Of a stretch of 64,000 bases of DNA, positions 34,348 to 43,445 are shown piece by piece. The stretch lies in NCBI RefSeq assembly GCF_011683955.1, contig NZ_JAAQPI010000014.1, forward strand, positions 154,937-218,936, in the 5' to 3' direction. The number at the start of each line of letters is the position of its first letter. Position 1 is the first letter of the stretch. This stretch comes from Pseudomaricurvus alkylphenolicus (GTDB taxonomy: Bacteria; Pseudomonadota; Gammaproteobacteria; Pseudomonadales; Cellvibrionaceae). Below the pieces are notes generated by a model. It was given only the letters and a program-made list of their open reading frames with translations, made no database searches and had not been told where the DNA came from. The position numbers and the translations under genes were made by a program.

Positions 34348-36555
34348 ATGAAAATACCAAGTAACCTAAATCTGGGTATCTTTCTGTTACCCGTAGCCAC
34401 CTCTATCGCTTGGCCGTTAACCACTATTGCGGATGGAGGGTTGCTAGAAGAAGTAATAGTTACGGCTCAAAAACGAGAGGAGAGTATTCAAGATGTCGGT
34501 GTAGCGGTTACTGCTTTTAATGGCGACGCTCTTCGAAGCCTAGGCTGGTCAAATAGTGAGGATGTCGCCGCCCAAACTCCTGGTTTAGTGGCAACCTCCT
34601 TTAGTGGAGATTCGTCTGTTTCTTTGTTTAGTCTGAGAGGTGTAGGCCAAAATGATTTCGCCGACCATCAGGAAGCCCCAACCGCAGTGTATGTTGACGG
34701 AGTCTATGTCGCAGCTACTGGTGCGGCTGGTGTTCAAATGTTTGACACGGAAAGGGTAGAGGTACTTAAAGGACCACAGGGAACGCTGTTCGGTCGCAAT
34801 GCGACGGGTGGGCTTATTCATATTGTTTCGCGTCAACCGACAGATGAATTCGAGGGGTATTTGGATGCTACGATTGGTTCCTATGGACAGATTCGTCTGG
34901 AAGGGGTCGTCAGTGGTGCGATATCGGAAAATGTATATGGACGTTTATCAGTAGTAAATGAAGAGGCTGACGGTTACTTCAGAAACACTATCGGCGATGA
35001 TATCAGAGAGAAAGATTTTACCAATGTCCGCGCACAGGTTGATTACAAGCCGACGGATAATACTAGTGTAGACTTGACTCTATGGAGTGCAGTCACAGAC
35101 GATGTCACAGGTGGTGCATATGACATGCGCCCATCGGTGTCTGCAATTGGCGACGTACCCTTTGATTGGAGTGGTAATCCTGATAATTCCAAGCCAAACG
35201 AAGGGGCGGTATCAATCGTTGGGCATCTTGATAAAGAAGCGTATGGTACCGATTTAACAATAGTGTCAGAGTTCGACACCTTCACATTTTCGTCAATTAC
35301 AAGTTATAGTGATTTAAAGAAAAGTTTCCTTGAGTCTGACCCCGTACCTAATCCAGCTTATACATACGCTACAACGCAAGATGCATCACAATTCTCACAG
35401 GAAATTCGATTTAACGGCGAGACAGATCGAACTCGCTGGCAGGCGGGGTTGTACTATTTATACTTGGATGGCGATTACTCTGGCGATGATCAGCTGAATA
35501 CTTTTGGTGGCGCTACAATCAACAATTTTTCATTGAAGACTAAGTCTTGGTCTCTATTTGGACAAGGCGAGTACGATCTTACTGAAAGATTGACTTTCAT
35601 ACTCGGCCTGCGAGTAGTTACAGATGAAAAGGAATTTTCACTAAATTCTACTTGTCAACCTGTAGATGCACTCGAGGTCGGTGAAATCGAACCGACGTTC
35701 GGCCTTGCCAATGATTGTTCGATCTTTACTTCAGGCGATCCTGAAAACCCCCTAGTATTGGATGTGGTTGGTGATACACATTTAGACATGAAAGATACGG
35801 AGGTAGCAGCCAATATTAAGTTAAATTACAACCTTGGCGAGGATGTACTTCTGTTTGCGGGAGTTAGTCGAGGGGTAAAGGCAGGTGGGTTTACCGCTCC
35901 TGTTGATGGCTTTCTAACACCTGGTGAACTTGCTTATAAACCAGAGATATTAATGAGTTACGAGGTCGGAGTTAAGTCAACGTTGGCTGATGGTCGCGCC
36001 AGATTGAATGCGACAGCGTTTTATTACGATTACGACGATTATCAAGCATTTCTATTCCAGGGAACGACGGCTGCGGTTATTAACCGAGATGCCCAAATTG
36101 CCGGTGCAGAGGTTGAGCTAATTGCAAACCCTGCGGACGGATGGGAAGTCTCACTGGGCCTTTCAATCTTGGATGCGACAGTTGATGGCGAAGCGGCAGG
36201 AGATCAAGATATGATCACCGCCCCCGATCTCACCGCTAACTTCCTAGTCAGCAAAGAATGGCAACTAGACAACGATTCTCTAAAATTCCAGGTTGACGGA
36301 TACTACGTTGATGAGCAGCAGTATAACAGCTTAAACAATGCACCATTTACTGTTGGGGATTCATACACACTGTGGAATGCACGATTAAGCTACATCCGAG
36401 ATCAAGGTGACTGGGAAGTTTCATTGTTTGCAAAAAATCTGACTGACGAAGAAAATGTGGTTTATCAGTTTGATATGACAACCTTTACAGGAACAACCTA
36501 TCTGGTGTACGGCCCCCCTCGGTGGTTGGGCGCTCAGGTCCGATATAACTGGTAA
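34348..36555 (+). CDS. TonB-dependent outer-membrane receptor (methyl-compound island)
   Basis: 735 residues: signal region 1-30, TonB-box-like LLEEVIVTAQKREESIQDV near 34-52, plug with LRGVGQNDF and VEVLKGPQGTLFGRNATGG near 135-152, barrel ending VRYNW with an aromatic last residue. GAGGAAAG precedes ATG 34348. It is divergent from LysR 1 and followed by a strong terminator, so it is a single-gene unit. Its presence inside the island implies that the substrate, or a precursor, needs active outer-membrane transport, which is unexpected for a small betaine. Confidence 0.92.
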   Translation: MKIPSNLNLGIFLLPVATSIAWPLTTIADGGLLEEVIVTAQKREESIQDVGVAVTAFNGDALRSLGWSNSEDVAAQTPGLVATSFSGDSSVSLFSLRGVGQNDFADHQEAPTAVYVDGVYVAATGAAGVQMFDTERVEVLKGPQGTLFGRNATGGLIHIVSRQPTDEFEGYLDATIGSYGQIRLEGVVSGAISENVYGRLSVVNEEADGYFRNTIGDDIREKDFTNVRAQVDYKPTDNTSVDLTLWSAVTDDVTGGAYDMRPSVSAIGDVPFDWSGNPDNSKPNEGAVSIVGHLDKEAYGTDLTIVSEFDTFTFSSITSYSDLKKSFLESDPVPNPAYTYATTQDASQFSQEIRFNGETDRTRWQAGLYYLYLDGDYSGDDQLNTFGGATINNFSLKTKSWSLFGQGEYDLTERLTFILGLRVVTDEKEFSLNSTCQPVDALEVGEIEPTFGLANDCSIFTSGDPENPLVLDVVGDTHLDMKDTEVAANIKLNYNLGEDVLLFAGVSRGVKAGGFTAPVDGFLTPGELAYKPEILMSYEVGVKSTLADGRARLNATAFYYDYDDYQAFLFQGTTAAVINRDAQIAGAEVELIANPADGWEVSLGLSILDATVDGEAAGDQDMITAPDLTANFLVSKEWQLDNDSLKFQVDGYYVDEQQYNSLNNAPFTVGDSYTLWNARLSYIRDQGDWEVSLFAKNLTDEENVVYQFDMTTFTGTTYLVYGPPRWLGAQVRYNW

Positions 36556-36579
36556 TCAGTCAAGATTCACCAGTACTTT

Positions 36580-36615
36580 ACTCAAGCAGCCAGAACGGCT
36601 GCTTGAGTCTTTTTG
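36580..36615 (+). terminator. Intrinsic terminator after the TonB receptor
   Basis: A perfect 12-bp stem, ACTCAAGCAGCC with GGCTGCTTGAGT, and a 5-base loop are followed by CTTTTTG. Confidence 0.9.
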
Positions 36616-36637
36616 TATTTGATATTGGAGCTCGAAG

Positions 36638-37492
36638 GTGTCTAATTCTAAAAAATTCTCATCTGTAATGGATACTCTAAAGCTTGAATTTCTAGCGCCG
36701 GATTTATATATGGCAAGAGTTGATCCAGAAGAGGAGGGAAGGCTATACGGGGGCACAATAATAGCAAAATCCATTTTGGCGGCTCATGGCGATCTGTTAA
36801 TCGATGATGCCTTTATGCACTCCATGCACGGTTATTTTTTACGGCCAGGACAACCGGATTTTCCTATTTTCTTCGAATTAATGCTAATTCGGAAAGGACG
36901 TAGTTTTGCTACGTACCAGATAACCGCGAAGCAGGACGGGAAGGAGATATTTCTGTTGGTGGCATCTTTTCAGGTAAGGGAATCTGGCCTGGAGTTTCAA
37001 AATGATATGCCGAAATACGTAGGTCCTCATGATCTTCCTGCGCTGGAAGAGTTTCGTAGAAATGCACGTCCCAAAAGATTCCTGCACTCGGAAATTGATA
37101 TCCGACCGGTCAATAAGTACGATCTTTATCAAAACTCGGAGATCCGTGACTCGAAGGCGACATTCTGGGTGAAATCAAAGTTGCCCGTAAAAGAAGAGCC
37201 GGGTTCTCACGAGGCGTTTCTTGGTTTCGTTTCGGATATGTACTTGCTAGACATTAGTCTTATGCCTCATGGTCTCAATCATGAACTTAGTAATCTGAAA
37301 GTTGTAAGCCTGGATCACTCCATGTGGTTTCACAGAAGTTTTCGTACAGATGAATGGTTGCTAATTGAAGTTGAATCGATGATAACCGCCGGGGCTCGAG
37401 GTTTCAATCTGGGGAGGGTCTATAGGTCGGATGGTACTCTCGTTGCTTCTTTGGCGCAGGAGGGTTTGATTCGTGTTTTAGATGAAACTTGA
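36638..37492 (+). CDS. Acyl-CoA thioesterase, TesB-like
   Basis: 284 residues with the double hot-dog arrangement of thioesterase II: the first half has RLYGGTIIAKSILAA and HSMHGYFLRPG near 48-70, the second half FVSDMYLLD near 206, SLDHSMWFHR near 230, and AQEGLIRV at the end. The Asp of VSDMY, and the Gln of AQEG match the TesB catalytic set. It hydrolyses acyl-CoA in the cytoplasm. The start is GTG 36638 with GGAG 9-12 bases upstream. It lies just after a terminator and is probably transcribed separately; it may release or recycle CoA intermediates of the pathway. Confidence 0.82.
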   Translation: MSNSKKFSSVMDTLKLEFLAPDLYMARVDPEEEGRLYGGTIIAKSILAAHGDLLIDDAFMHSMHGYFLRPGQPDFPIFFELMLIRKGRSFATYQITAKQDGKEIFLLVASFQVRESGLEFQNDMPKYVGPHDLPALEEFRRNARPKRFLHSEIDIRPVNKYDLYQNSEIRDSKATFWVKSKLPVKEEPGSHEAFLGFVSDMYLLDISLMPHGLNHELSNLKVVSLDHSMWFHRSFRTDEWLLIEVESMITAGARGFNLGRVYRSDGTLVASLAQEGLIRVLDET

Positions 37493-37739
37493 CTTCGATC
37501 AAAAAGATAAAGCAATAATAACTTGCCGCTGGAAGAAAATAGGGCCTGTATTGAAAACTGAATATCGAGGTGAGAAGCTGGAAAGAAACTTTGATTCGCC
37601 ATGAGTTAAACCGACAACAAGTGCTGATGGATCGGATCGATAACTGAACGAAATACTTCTAGTTTAGCTAGGATATTTACCCTCTGAGTAACGGGATTTC
37701 GGTGATTGCAGTTAGTTTTATGAGATAGAGGTAGTCTAT

Positions 37740-38060
37740 ATGGAGAGTATGACAAGTTTCATTGAGAGAACTCTTGACGTAGAGCATCCTTGGTTTGTTA
37801 GTAACGTTAAAGTCAATAGCCGAACTGGAGCCTGGGCGGCAGAATTGCATTACGTTGGATTAGATGGTGAAAAAGCCTGTCCAAGCTGCCATTCTTATTC
37901 TACCTGTCAATCTCCAAATTATCAGAGAATTCGCTATTTCCTGGATAGCAGCCACGATAATGATTGCTCCGTTGATGTGCTGTTACCAGAATTTTTATGT
38001 GATTCTTGTGGTAGGAAATTTCAACTTGATGAGCTAGGGATGAATTTTCTGACTACATAA
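37740..38060 (+). CDS. Stand-alone ISL3-type zinc-finger protein
   Basis: 106 residues. Two Cys pairs (CPSC near 46 and CDSC near 88), spaced about 40 residues with RIRYFLDSSHDN between, match the N-terminal zinc-binding domain of ISL3-family transposases. No transposase catalytic part follows; the gene stops cleanly and the next gene is on the other strand. It could be the stump of an ISL3 element or a domesticated DNA-binding protein. ATG 37740 has a weak ribosome site (GATAGAGG). No IS ends are visible around it. Confidence 0.55.
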   Translation: MESMTSFIERTLDVEHPWFVSNVKVNSRTGAWAAELHYVGLDGEKACPSCHSYSTCQSPNYQRIRYFLDSSHDNDCSVDVLLPEFLCDSCGRKFQLDELGMNFLTT

Positions 38061-38130
38061 ATGATCTATTCAGGGTTTGCAGCTATTGCTTGAAACTGTG
38101 CGTTATTATCTAGTCGATTTTTTCACTAGT

Positions 38131-39030
38131 TTAACCCATTACTCTGGCCTTCGAACGTATCCAATTTGAAAATGCCTGTGCACTGGCACCTAGTTTTTCT
38201 GCTTCTGGCAAAATCAGATAGTAATCAACAGATATACTGCGCTTTTCTCCCATCGGCTTTATCAACAAGCCAGCATCCAGGTAGTTTTGAAATAGTAATG
38301 GTGGTGCCAAAACCATTACCTGGCCGCTGAGTGCAGAGTCTATTAAAACCAATGGATTATCAAGAATGGGGCCTTCCCTAACTATTTCGGTGTCTAAGCC
38401 AGTTAAATCGTACCACTGGCGCCACAACCTATGATCGCACTCGTGTGCAATTGGTATGTCAAGTATATCTCGAGGTTGTAGAGGCTTGTTCTTTTGTGAG
38501 ATTAACGAAGGATTGCACATAGGTACTAGGTCTGCTGAGAATAAGTACTCTTGAGTCCAGTTGGGCTGTGTGTGCTCCATGTAAGAGATGATTATCAAGT
38601 TCTCTGATGATCCAGATACATCCGAGTAATCAACACGCGCCTGAGTGTGTTTAAGGTTAAGCTTAATATTCGGATACGCAGAAGAGAAAGAGGGCAGTCT
38701 CGGAATCAGCCACCTGCTGGAAAAAAAAGGCGTCACCATAAGATCAAGCTGGCGCGAACCTGCTTTGGGGCTGAGTTGCTCAGTGGCATGGGCAATCTTG
38801 GAAAAAGCTATCGATATTTCGGAGTGATAGAACTCGCCTTGCTCTGTAAGCGACAGCTGACGCGGTCGCCGGACAAAGAGAGAATACCCGATCTCTGCTT
38901 CCAGTAACTTTATACGATGGCTTATTGCAGACTGTGTGACGTGAAGCTCATCTGCCGCTTTTGTAAAACTCATGTGACGTGCAGCTGCTTCAAAGTATCT
39001 AAGACTTCTTAGTGAAGGTATATTTCTCAT
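38131..39030 (-). CDS. LysR-family regulator 2 (GcvA-like)
   Basis: 299 residues, the same domain order as LysR 1 and clearly its paralogue along the full length, including the PSLRSLRYFEAAARHMSFTK start. ATG 39030 is preferred to TTG 39042, since it aligns with the paralogue start. It is divergent from the dehydrogenase-ETF-FolD-PurU run at 39299, which is its likely target. The two regulators probably read related signals and split control of uptake and demethylation. Confidence 0.9.
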   Translation of the reverse strand: MRNIPSLRSLRYFEAAARHMSFTKAADELHVTQSAISHRIKLLEAEIGYSLFVRRPRQLSLTEQGEFYHSEISIAFSKIAHATEQLSPKAGSRQLDLMVTPFFSSRWLIPRLPSFSSAYPNIKLNLKHTQARVDYSDVSGSSENLIIISYMEHTQPNWTQEYLFSADLVPMCNPSLISQKNKPLQPRDILDIPIAHECDHRLWRQWYDLTGLDTEIVREGPILDNPLVLIDSALSGQVMVLAPPLLFQNYLDAGLLIKPMGEKRSISVDYYLILPEAEKLGASAQAFSNWIRSKARVMG

Positions 39031-39075
39031 GAAAAAATCCAAATTAAATCGAAACTTCTACAGATAATAGTAAAT

Positions 39076-39106
39076 TGTCAAATGCGGATTTTCCATAACT
39101 TCTGAC
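39076..39106. promoter_or_regulatory. Shared LysR upstream motif, site 2
   Basis: TGTCA-N8-TTTTCCAT-N6-TGAC, exactly 46 bp upstream of the LysR 2 ATG. A 7-bp inverted repeat, ATTGTCA (39074-39080) and TGACAAT (39103-39109), brackets it. It lies about 190 bp before the dehydrogenase start. Confidence 0.5.
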
Positions 39107-39298
39107 AATTAATTCATGTGCTGCTACTGATTAGAACAACTCATCTATCCATGATGATTAATCGCTTGTCCGAACGTAGGGCCAAGAAATAATATTTGTG
39201 TTGAATGAACTATTAGTTTGTTAATGGATTTCATCCAGGCCTTATTGTTTAACAAACGAAATACTAACCAATTTAAAATATTAGAAGAGTCGTTGCTT

Positions 39299-41719
39299 AT
39301 GAAGTCACATGTTAAAGCAGTAGTAGTTGGCGGAGGAATTTTTGGTGTTAGCTCACTGTATCACCTTGCTAAGGAAGGGTGGGATGATATTGCGTTGATT
39401 GAAAAGGGAGAACTCACGTCCGGTACAACTTGGCATGCGGCGGGGTTATGTCCCCTTTTTACGGGTAATGAAAGTTTTGCTCACCTGCACCATTATGGTG
39501 TGAAATTGTATCAATCCCTTGAAGAAGAAACAGGAGTTCCCACTGGTTGGCATGGGTGTGGCGGCATTAGATTGGCACGAGATGAGAACGAGCTTAATTG
39601 GCACAAATATTTCGCGGATGTTGCTAATAGAGTTGGCTACGAAATGCGGATTCTTACACCTGAACAGATAAAAGAGCTCAACCCTCACGTTGAGTTACAT
39701 GGGTGTGTGGGGGGGTCGTATTCGCCTGACGAGGGCCACGTAGATCCAAATATGGCAACGAATTCGTTGGCGGCGGGAGCACGCAAGCTAGGTGCTGAAA
39801 TTTATCGAAATACATTCGTCAAAGGCTTCGAACAGTTAAGTTCCGGCGAATGGAAGGTAATGACAGACAAAGGAGATATTACATGTGAGCACTTGGTGCT
39901 CGCTACAGGATTCTTTAGTAAGCAGGTGGGCCGTTGGTTGGATCTGGATGTGCCGTTCGTCAACGTTGTCCATCAATATCTTGTAACAGAAGCAAGTCCG
40001 GTAACGGACCTAAGTGAGAAAGAATTACCAGTGCTCAGGGACCCTGCTTCTTGCTCGTATGTCCGCCAGGAACAAAAAGGGCTTTTAGGTGGCCCGTATG
40101 AGCCGGACAGCTTACAAACTATCTATGATGACAAAGATGTTGAATGGACATTTGATTTCGACCTGCTAGAACCCGACCTGGAACGGGTTGAGCCATGGTT
40201 GGAAAAAATGGTAGAGCGATTTCCTGCCTTCGGAGAAGTGGGCATTAAGAAGGTCATCTCCGGCTTCATTGCACACACCCCAGACTTGTCGCCAATTGTA
40301 GGCCCAGCTCCAGATCACAAAAATCTCTGGTTAGCCGGGGGCTCAGCGATTGGTATCTCTCAGGGCCCAGGCTGTGGCAAATACTTGGCTCAGTGGATGG
40401 TCCATGGTTCTGTAGAGAGGTGTGCCAACTTTCTTGATCCTCGTAGGTTTGGCTCGATTTACGATTCTGAGTGGGTTCGGGAGCGAACAGTAGAAGTAAC
40501 CTGTGATATGTATAACCAGCACCCTCCGGGGTACACCTACAAGTCTGGGCGACCACTAATCAAAACGGATATTTATGACAATCAAAAGAACAAGGGGGCT
40601 GTGTTTGAAGATGTTTTAGGGTGGGAGCGCCCCAAATGGTTCAGCCGAGACGGAGAGGGAGAAAAGCCAAGTTGGTCGAAGAACAATTCATTCGAATCCG
40701 TTAAACAGGAATGTCTAGCTGTACGGAATAGTGCCGGATTAACCGACCTCAGCGCATTTTCTAAGTACATGGTTTCAGGTGAAGATGCTTCTGATTGGCT
40801 AAACGGAATTTTTGCCAACCGTATGCCTGAAAAAATCGGGGGCATGTGCCTAGCTCATATGCTTACTGATGACGGCTATTTCTTGGCAGAGATGACAATT
40901 ACGAAATTGGAAGACAATCGTTTCATTCTGATTGGCCCAAGTTCGGCGCGATATCGTGATTTGGACCTTCTGTCGAAGTCTGCGCGTCATCATGATGGCG
41001 TCGAAGTTACCGATGTTACTACTTCTTATGGGTGTTTAGCGCTGTGTGGGCCCAATTCTCGTCAAATCCTCAGCCAGATCACAAATCACCCATTGGATAA
41101 TGCTAGTTTCCCGTGGTTGAGTAGTAGAAACATTACGATCAAGGGGGTCCAGGTAATTGCCTTGAGGGTTTCCTATGCCGGTGAACTCGGGTGGGAGCTT
41201 CACATACCTATTGAAGGCATGGGCGCTGTCTACGACGCGTTGTACGAAGCAGGTGGCGACTTGGGGCTGCTTGATTTCGGTACCTATGCGCTGAACTCTC
41301 TGAGAATGGAAAAGGGCTATTGGGCTTACGGTACTGAGCTAACTGTGGAAATGACGCCTTTAGAGGCTGGTGTTAATCGGTTTATTGATCTCAATAAGCC
41401 CGATTTTGTTGGCAAGCGAGCTTTAGAGGAACGCAAAGCTAAAGGGGTAGAGCAGAAGCTCGTCTATATGGAAATAGATGTTGAACATTTGGACGTTATT
41501 GGTGGCGAGTCTATATACCAAGACGGAGAAGTGATCGGCGTGATTACTTCGGGAGCATACGCGCATTATTCCAAGAAGACCCTAGCGTTCGGTTATGTGC
41601 AAGTAAATGAATACAAAAGTGATCAGCCGATTCAAGTACGTATGCTCGGTGACAACTTCTCAGCGAGTATTCTTACAGGCCCAGTTTATGATCCATCAAA
41701 TACTAAGCTTAAGAGTTGA
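39299..41719 (+). CDS. Dimethylglycine/sarcosine dehydrogenase-like FAD-GcvT protein
   Basis: 806 residues. Residues 1 to about 390 are a DAO-type FAD domain (VVVGGGIFGVSS at 8-19; SGTTWHAAGL, with His46 at the covalent-FAD place of dimethylglycine dehydrogenase). A linker (FAO_M-like) follows, then a GcvT folate-binding domain from about 450 to the end (ALRVSYAGELGWELHIP near 620; GKRALEERKAKG near 705). Such enzymes oxidise an N-methyl group, pass electrons to ETF and transfer the carbon to tetrahydrofolate as methylene-THF. ATG 39299 is chosen over the upstream start at 39218. It leads a run with ETF, ETF-QO, FolD and PurU. The amine substrate is not determined. Confidence 0.88.
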   Translation: MKSHVKAVVVGGGIFGVSSLYHLAKEGWDDIALIEKGELTSGTTWHAAGLCPLFTGNESFAHLHHYGVKLYQSLEEETGVPTGWHGCGGIRLARDENELNWHKYFADVANRVGYEMRILTPEQIKELNPHVELHGCVGGSYSPDEGHVDPNMATNSLAAGARKLGAEIYRNTFVKGFEQLSSGEWKVMTDKGDITCEHLVLATGFFSKQVGRWLDLDVPFVNVVHQYLVTEASPVTDLSEKELPVLRDPASCSYVRQEQKGLLGGPYEPDSLQTIYDDKDVEWTFDFDLLEPDLERVEPWLEKMVERFPAFGEVGIKKVISGFIAHTPDLSPIVGPAPDHKNLWLAGGSAIGISQGPGCGKYLAQWMVHGSVERCANFLDPRRFGSIYDSEWVRERTVEVTCDMYNQHPPGYTYKSGRPLIKTDIYDNQKNKGAVFEDVLGWERPKWFSRDGEGEKPSWSKNNSFESVKQECLAVRNSAGLTDLSAFSKYMVSGEDASDWLNGIFANRMPEKIGGMCLAHMLTDDGYFLAEMTITKLEDNRFILIGPSSARYRDLDLLSKSARHHDGVEVTDVTTSYGCLALCGPNSRQILSQITNHPLDNASFPWLSSRNITIKGVQVIALRVSYAGELGWELHIPIEGMGAVYDALYEAGGDLGLLDFGTYALNSLRMEKGYWAYGTELTVEMTPLEAGVNRFIDLNKPDFVGKRALEERKAKGVEQKLVYMEIDVEHLDVIGGESIYQDGEVIGVITSGAYAHYSKKTLAFGYVQVNEYKSDQPIQVRMLGDNFSASILTGPVYDPSNTKLKS

Positions 41720-41728
41720 GGAGTAGCT

Positions 41729-42478
41729 ATGAAAGTTGTAGTGATGGTTAAGCGAGTTGCTGACCCAAACGTTAATATTAGAGTCAAAGAAGATGGTAGC
41801 GGAGTAGACTTAGAGAATGTCAAAATGGCTATCAATCCCTTCTGTGAAATCGCAGTTGAAGAGGCCATTCAGCTGAAGGACAAGGGACAGGCTAAAGAAG
41901 TAGTTGCTGTTTCCGTCGGAGGAAAAGATTCTGAGGATCAACTGCGTACAGCCCTAGCAGTCGGTGCCGATCGTGGAATTCTAGTCGAGGCGGAACGGGA
42001 TCTAGAACCTCTCGCGGTGAGTAAATTGATTGCTAAGGTATTGGAAGAAGAAAATCCTGATTTGGTTATTCTTGGAAAGCAAGCAATCGACTCGGAAAAT
42101 AGTCAAGTAGGTCAGATGGTGGCGGCCTTAATGGGTTTTTCTCAAGGCACGTTTGCATCAGAGCTTACATTAAAAGATGGAGAGGTGGAAGTTACTCGAG
42201 AAGTGGACAGTGGTCTGCAAACTCTTTCACTAAAGCTGCCGGCAATAATTACCGCTGATCTTCGGCTCAATGAGCCTCGCTACGCCTCTTTGCCAAATAT
42301 CATGAAAGCAAAGCGTAAGCCAATTACCACGGTAAGTGCTGAAGATATGAGTGTCGATATCACTCCTCGAATACAAACTCTACAGGTAGAGGCTCCCACG
42401 GATCGAAAGGCGGGAAAAATACTTAGCAGCGTTAAAGAACTGGTCGAAAAACTGAGAACTCATGAGGAGCTGATATAA
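41729..42478 (+). CDS. etfB: Electron transfer flavoprotein beta subunit
   Basis: 249 residues. MKVVVMVKRVADPN start, NPFCEIAVEEAIQLKD near 34-49 and the AMP-binding segment LGKQAIDSENSQVGQMVAALMG near 112 are standard for EtfB/FixA. With EtfA it accepts electrons from the upstream flavoprotein dehydrogenase. The 9-bp gap after that gene and zero gap before etfA show a dedicated operon rather than the general fatty-acid ETF. GAGGAG precedes ATG 41729. Confidence 0.93.
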   Translation: MKVVVMVKRVADPNVNIRVKEDGSGVDLENVKMAINPFCEIAVEEAIQLKDKGQAKEVVAVSVGGKDSEDQLRTALAVGADRGILVEAERDLEPLAVSKLIAKVLEEENPDLVILGKQAIDSENSQVGQMVAALMGFSQGTFASELTLKDGEVEVTREVDSGLQTLSLKLPAIITADLRLNEPRYASLPNIMKAKRKPITTVSAEDMSVDITPRIQTLQVEAPTDRKAGKILSSVKELVEKLRTHEELI

Positions 42479-43405
42479 ATGAATATTCTTGTGATAGCTG
42501 ACCATGATAATCAAGAGCTGAAGGAAACAACTCTAAACGCAGTCGACGCCTCCTTAAAGATAGGTGGAAATGTCGATCTTCTGGTAGCAGGGGAGAACTG
42601 TGATGCTGTCGCACGGGCGGCGGCGAAGATCTCTGGTGTCGGTAAGGTGCTCAAGGCCGACAATCCGGCATACAGAAATCAATTGGCAGAAAACATTGCA
42701 CCACTGGTGGTTGAACTTGCTGGTGAATATAGCCACATTCTGGCAGCTAGCACCACAAACGGCAAAAACATCCTCCCTCGGGTTGCTGTGGGGCTCGATG
42801 TAGCTCAAATTTCAGATGTAACCAGCATTGAAAGCAGTGATACCTTTAAGCGAAATATCTATGCTGGAAACGCAATAGCAACAGTTAAATCCACAGACTC
42901 CATTAAGATTATTAGTGTTCGAGCATCTTCCTTTGATAAAGCGGATCTATCCGGCGATGCCAGTATTGAAAGCATTGACCATGTGTTTGACGCTGGTCTG
43001 TCCAGTTTCATTAAAGAGGAGCTTGGTGCAACCGATAGGATAGAACTGACTTCGGCACGTATTGTGATCTCTGGTGGGCGCGGTATGCAGAGTAGCGAAG
43101 GTTTTGAGCTTCTCCATAAGCTAGCCGACAAACTAGGGGGGGCCGTTGGAGCTTCTCGTGCCGCCGTGGATGCCGGATACGTTCCGAATGATATGCAAGT
43201 TGGACAGACTGGAAAGATCGTCGCTCCAGATCTATACGTTGCGGTGGGAATTTCCGGTGCCGTCCAGCATATCGCAGGTATGAAGGAGAGTAAGGTCATT
43301 GTTGCAATCAACAGTGACAAGGAAGCACCGATATTTCAGTATGCTGATTATGGAATCGTTGCTGATCTATTTGATGCAGTTCCTGAATTTGAGAGTTTGG
43401 TGTAA
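42479..43405 (+). CDS. etfA: Electron transfer flavoprotein alpha subunit
   Basis: 308 residues. The C-terminal FAD domain carries [20 protein letters not shown] near 199, [14 protein letters not shown] near 225, [25 protein letters not shown] near 243 and [12 protein letters not shown] near 277, all classic EtfA. It begins immediately after the etfB stop codon and is 40 bp before the ETF-QO gene. Its partner role is electron transfer from the demethylating dehydrogenase to ETF-QO. Confidence 0.94.
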   Translation: MNILVIADHDNQELKETTLNAVDASLKIGGNVDLLVAGENCDAVARAAAKISGVGKVLKADNPAYRNQLAENIAPLVVELAGEYSHILAASTTNGKNILPRVAVGLDVAQISDVTSIESSDTFKRNIYAGNAIATVKSTDSIKIISVRASSFDKADLSGDASIESIDHVFDAGLSSFIKEELGATDRIELTSARIVISGGRGMQSSEGFELLHKLADKLGGAVGASRAAVDAGYVPNDMQVGQTGKIVAPDLYVAVGISGAVQHIAGMKESKVIVAINSDKEAPIFQYADYGIVADLFDAVPEFESLV

Positions 43406-43445
43406 CAACCTAGCTAAATAGAAAGCTATTAGAAGAGAAGTACTC

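Noticed and set aside
39299..41719. Reading the FAD-GcvT protein as DMSP demethylase DmdA
   Set aside because: DmdA is a GcvT-type protein without an FAD domain; this one has a full DAO domain and covalent-FAD His, so dimethylglycine/sarcosine dehydrogenase-like fits better.
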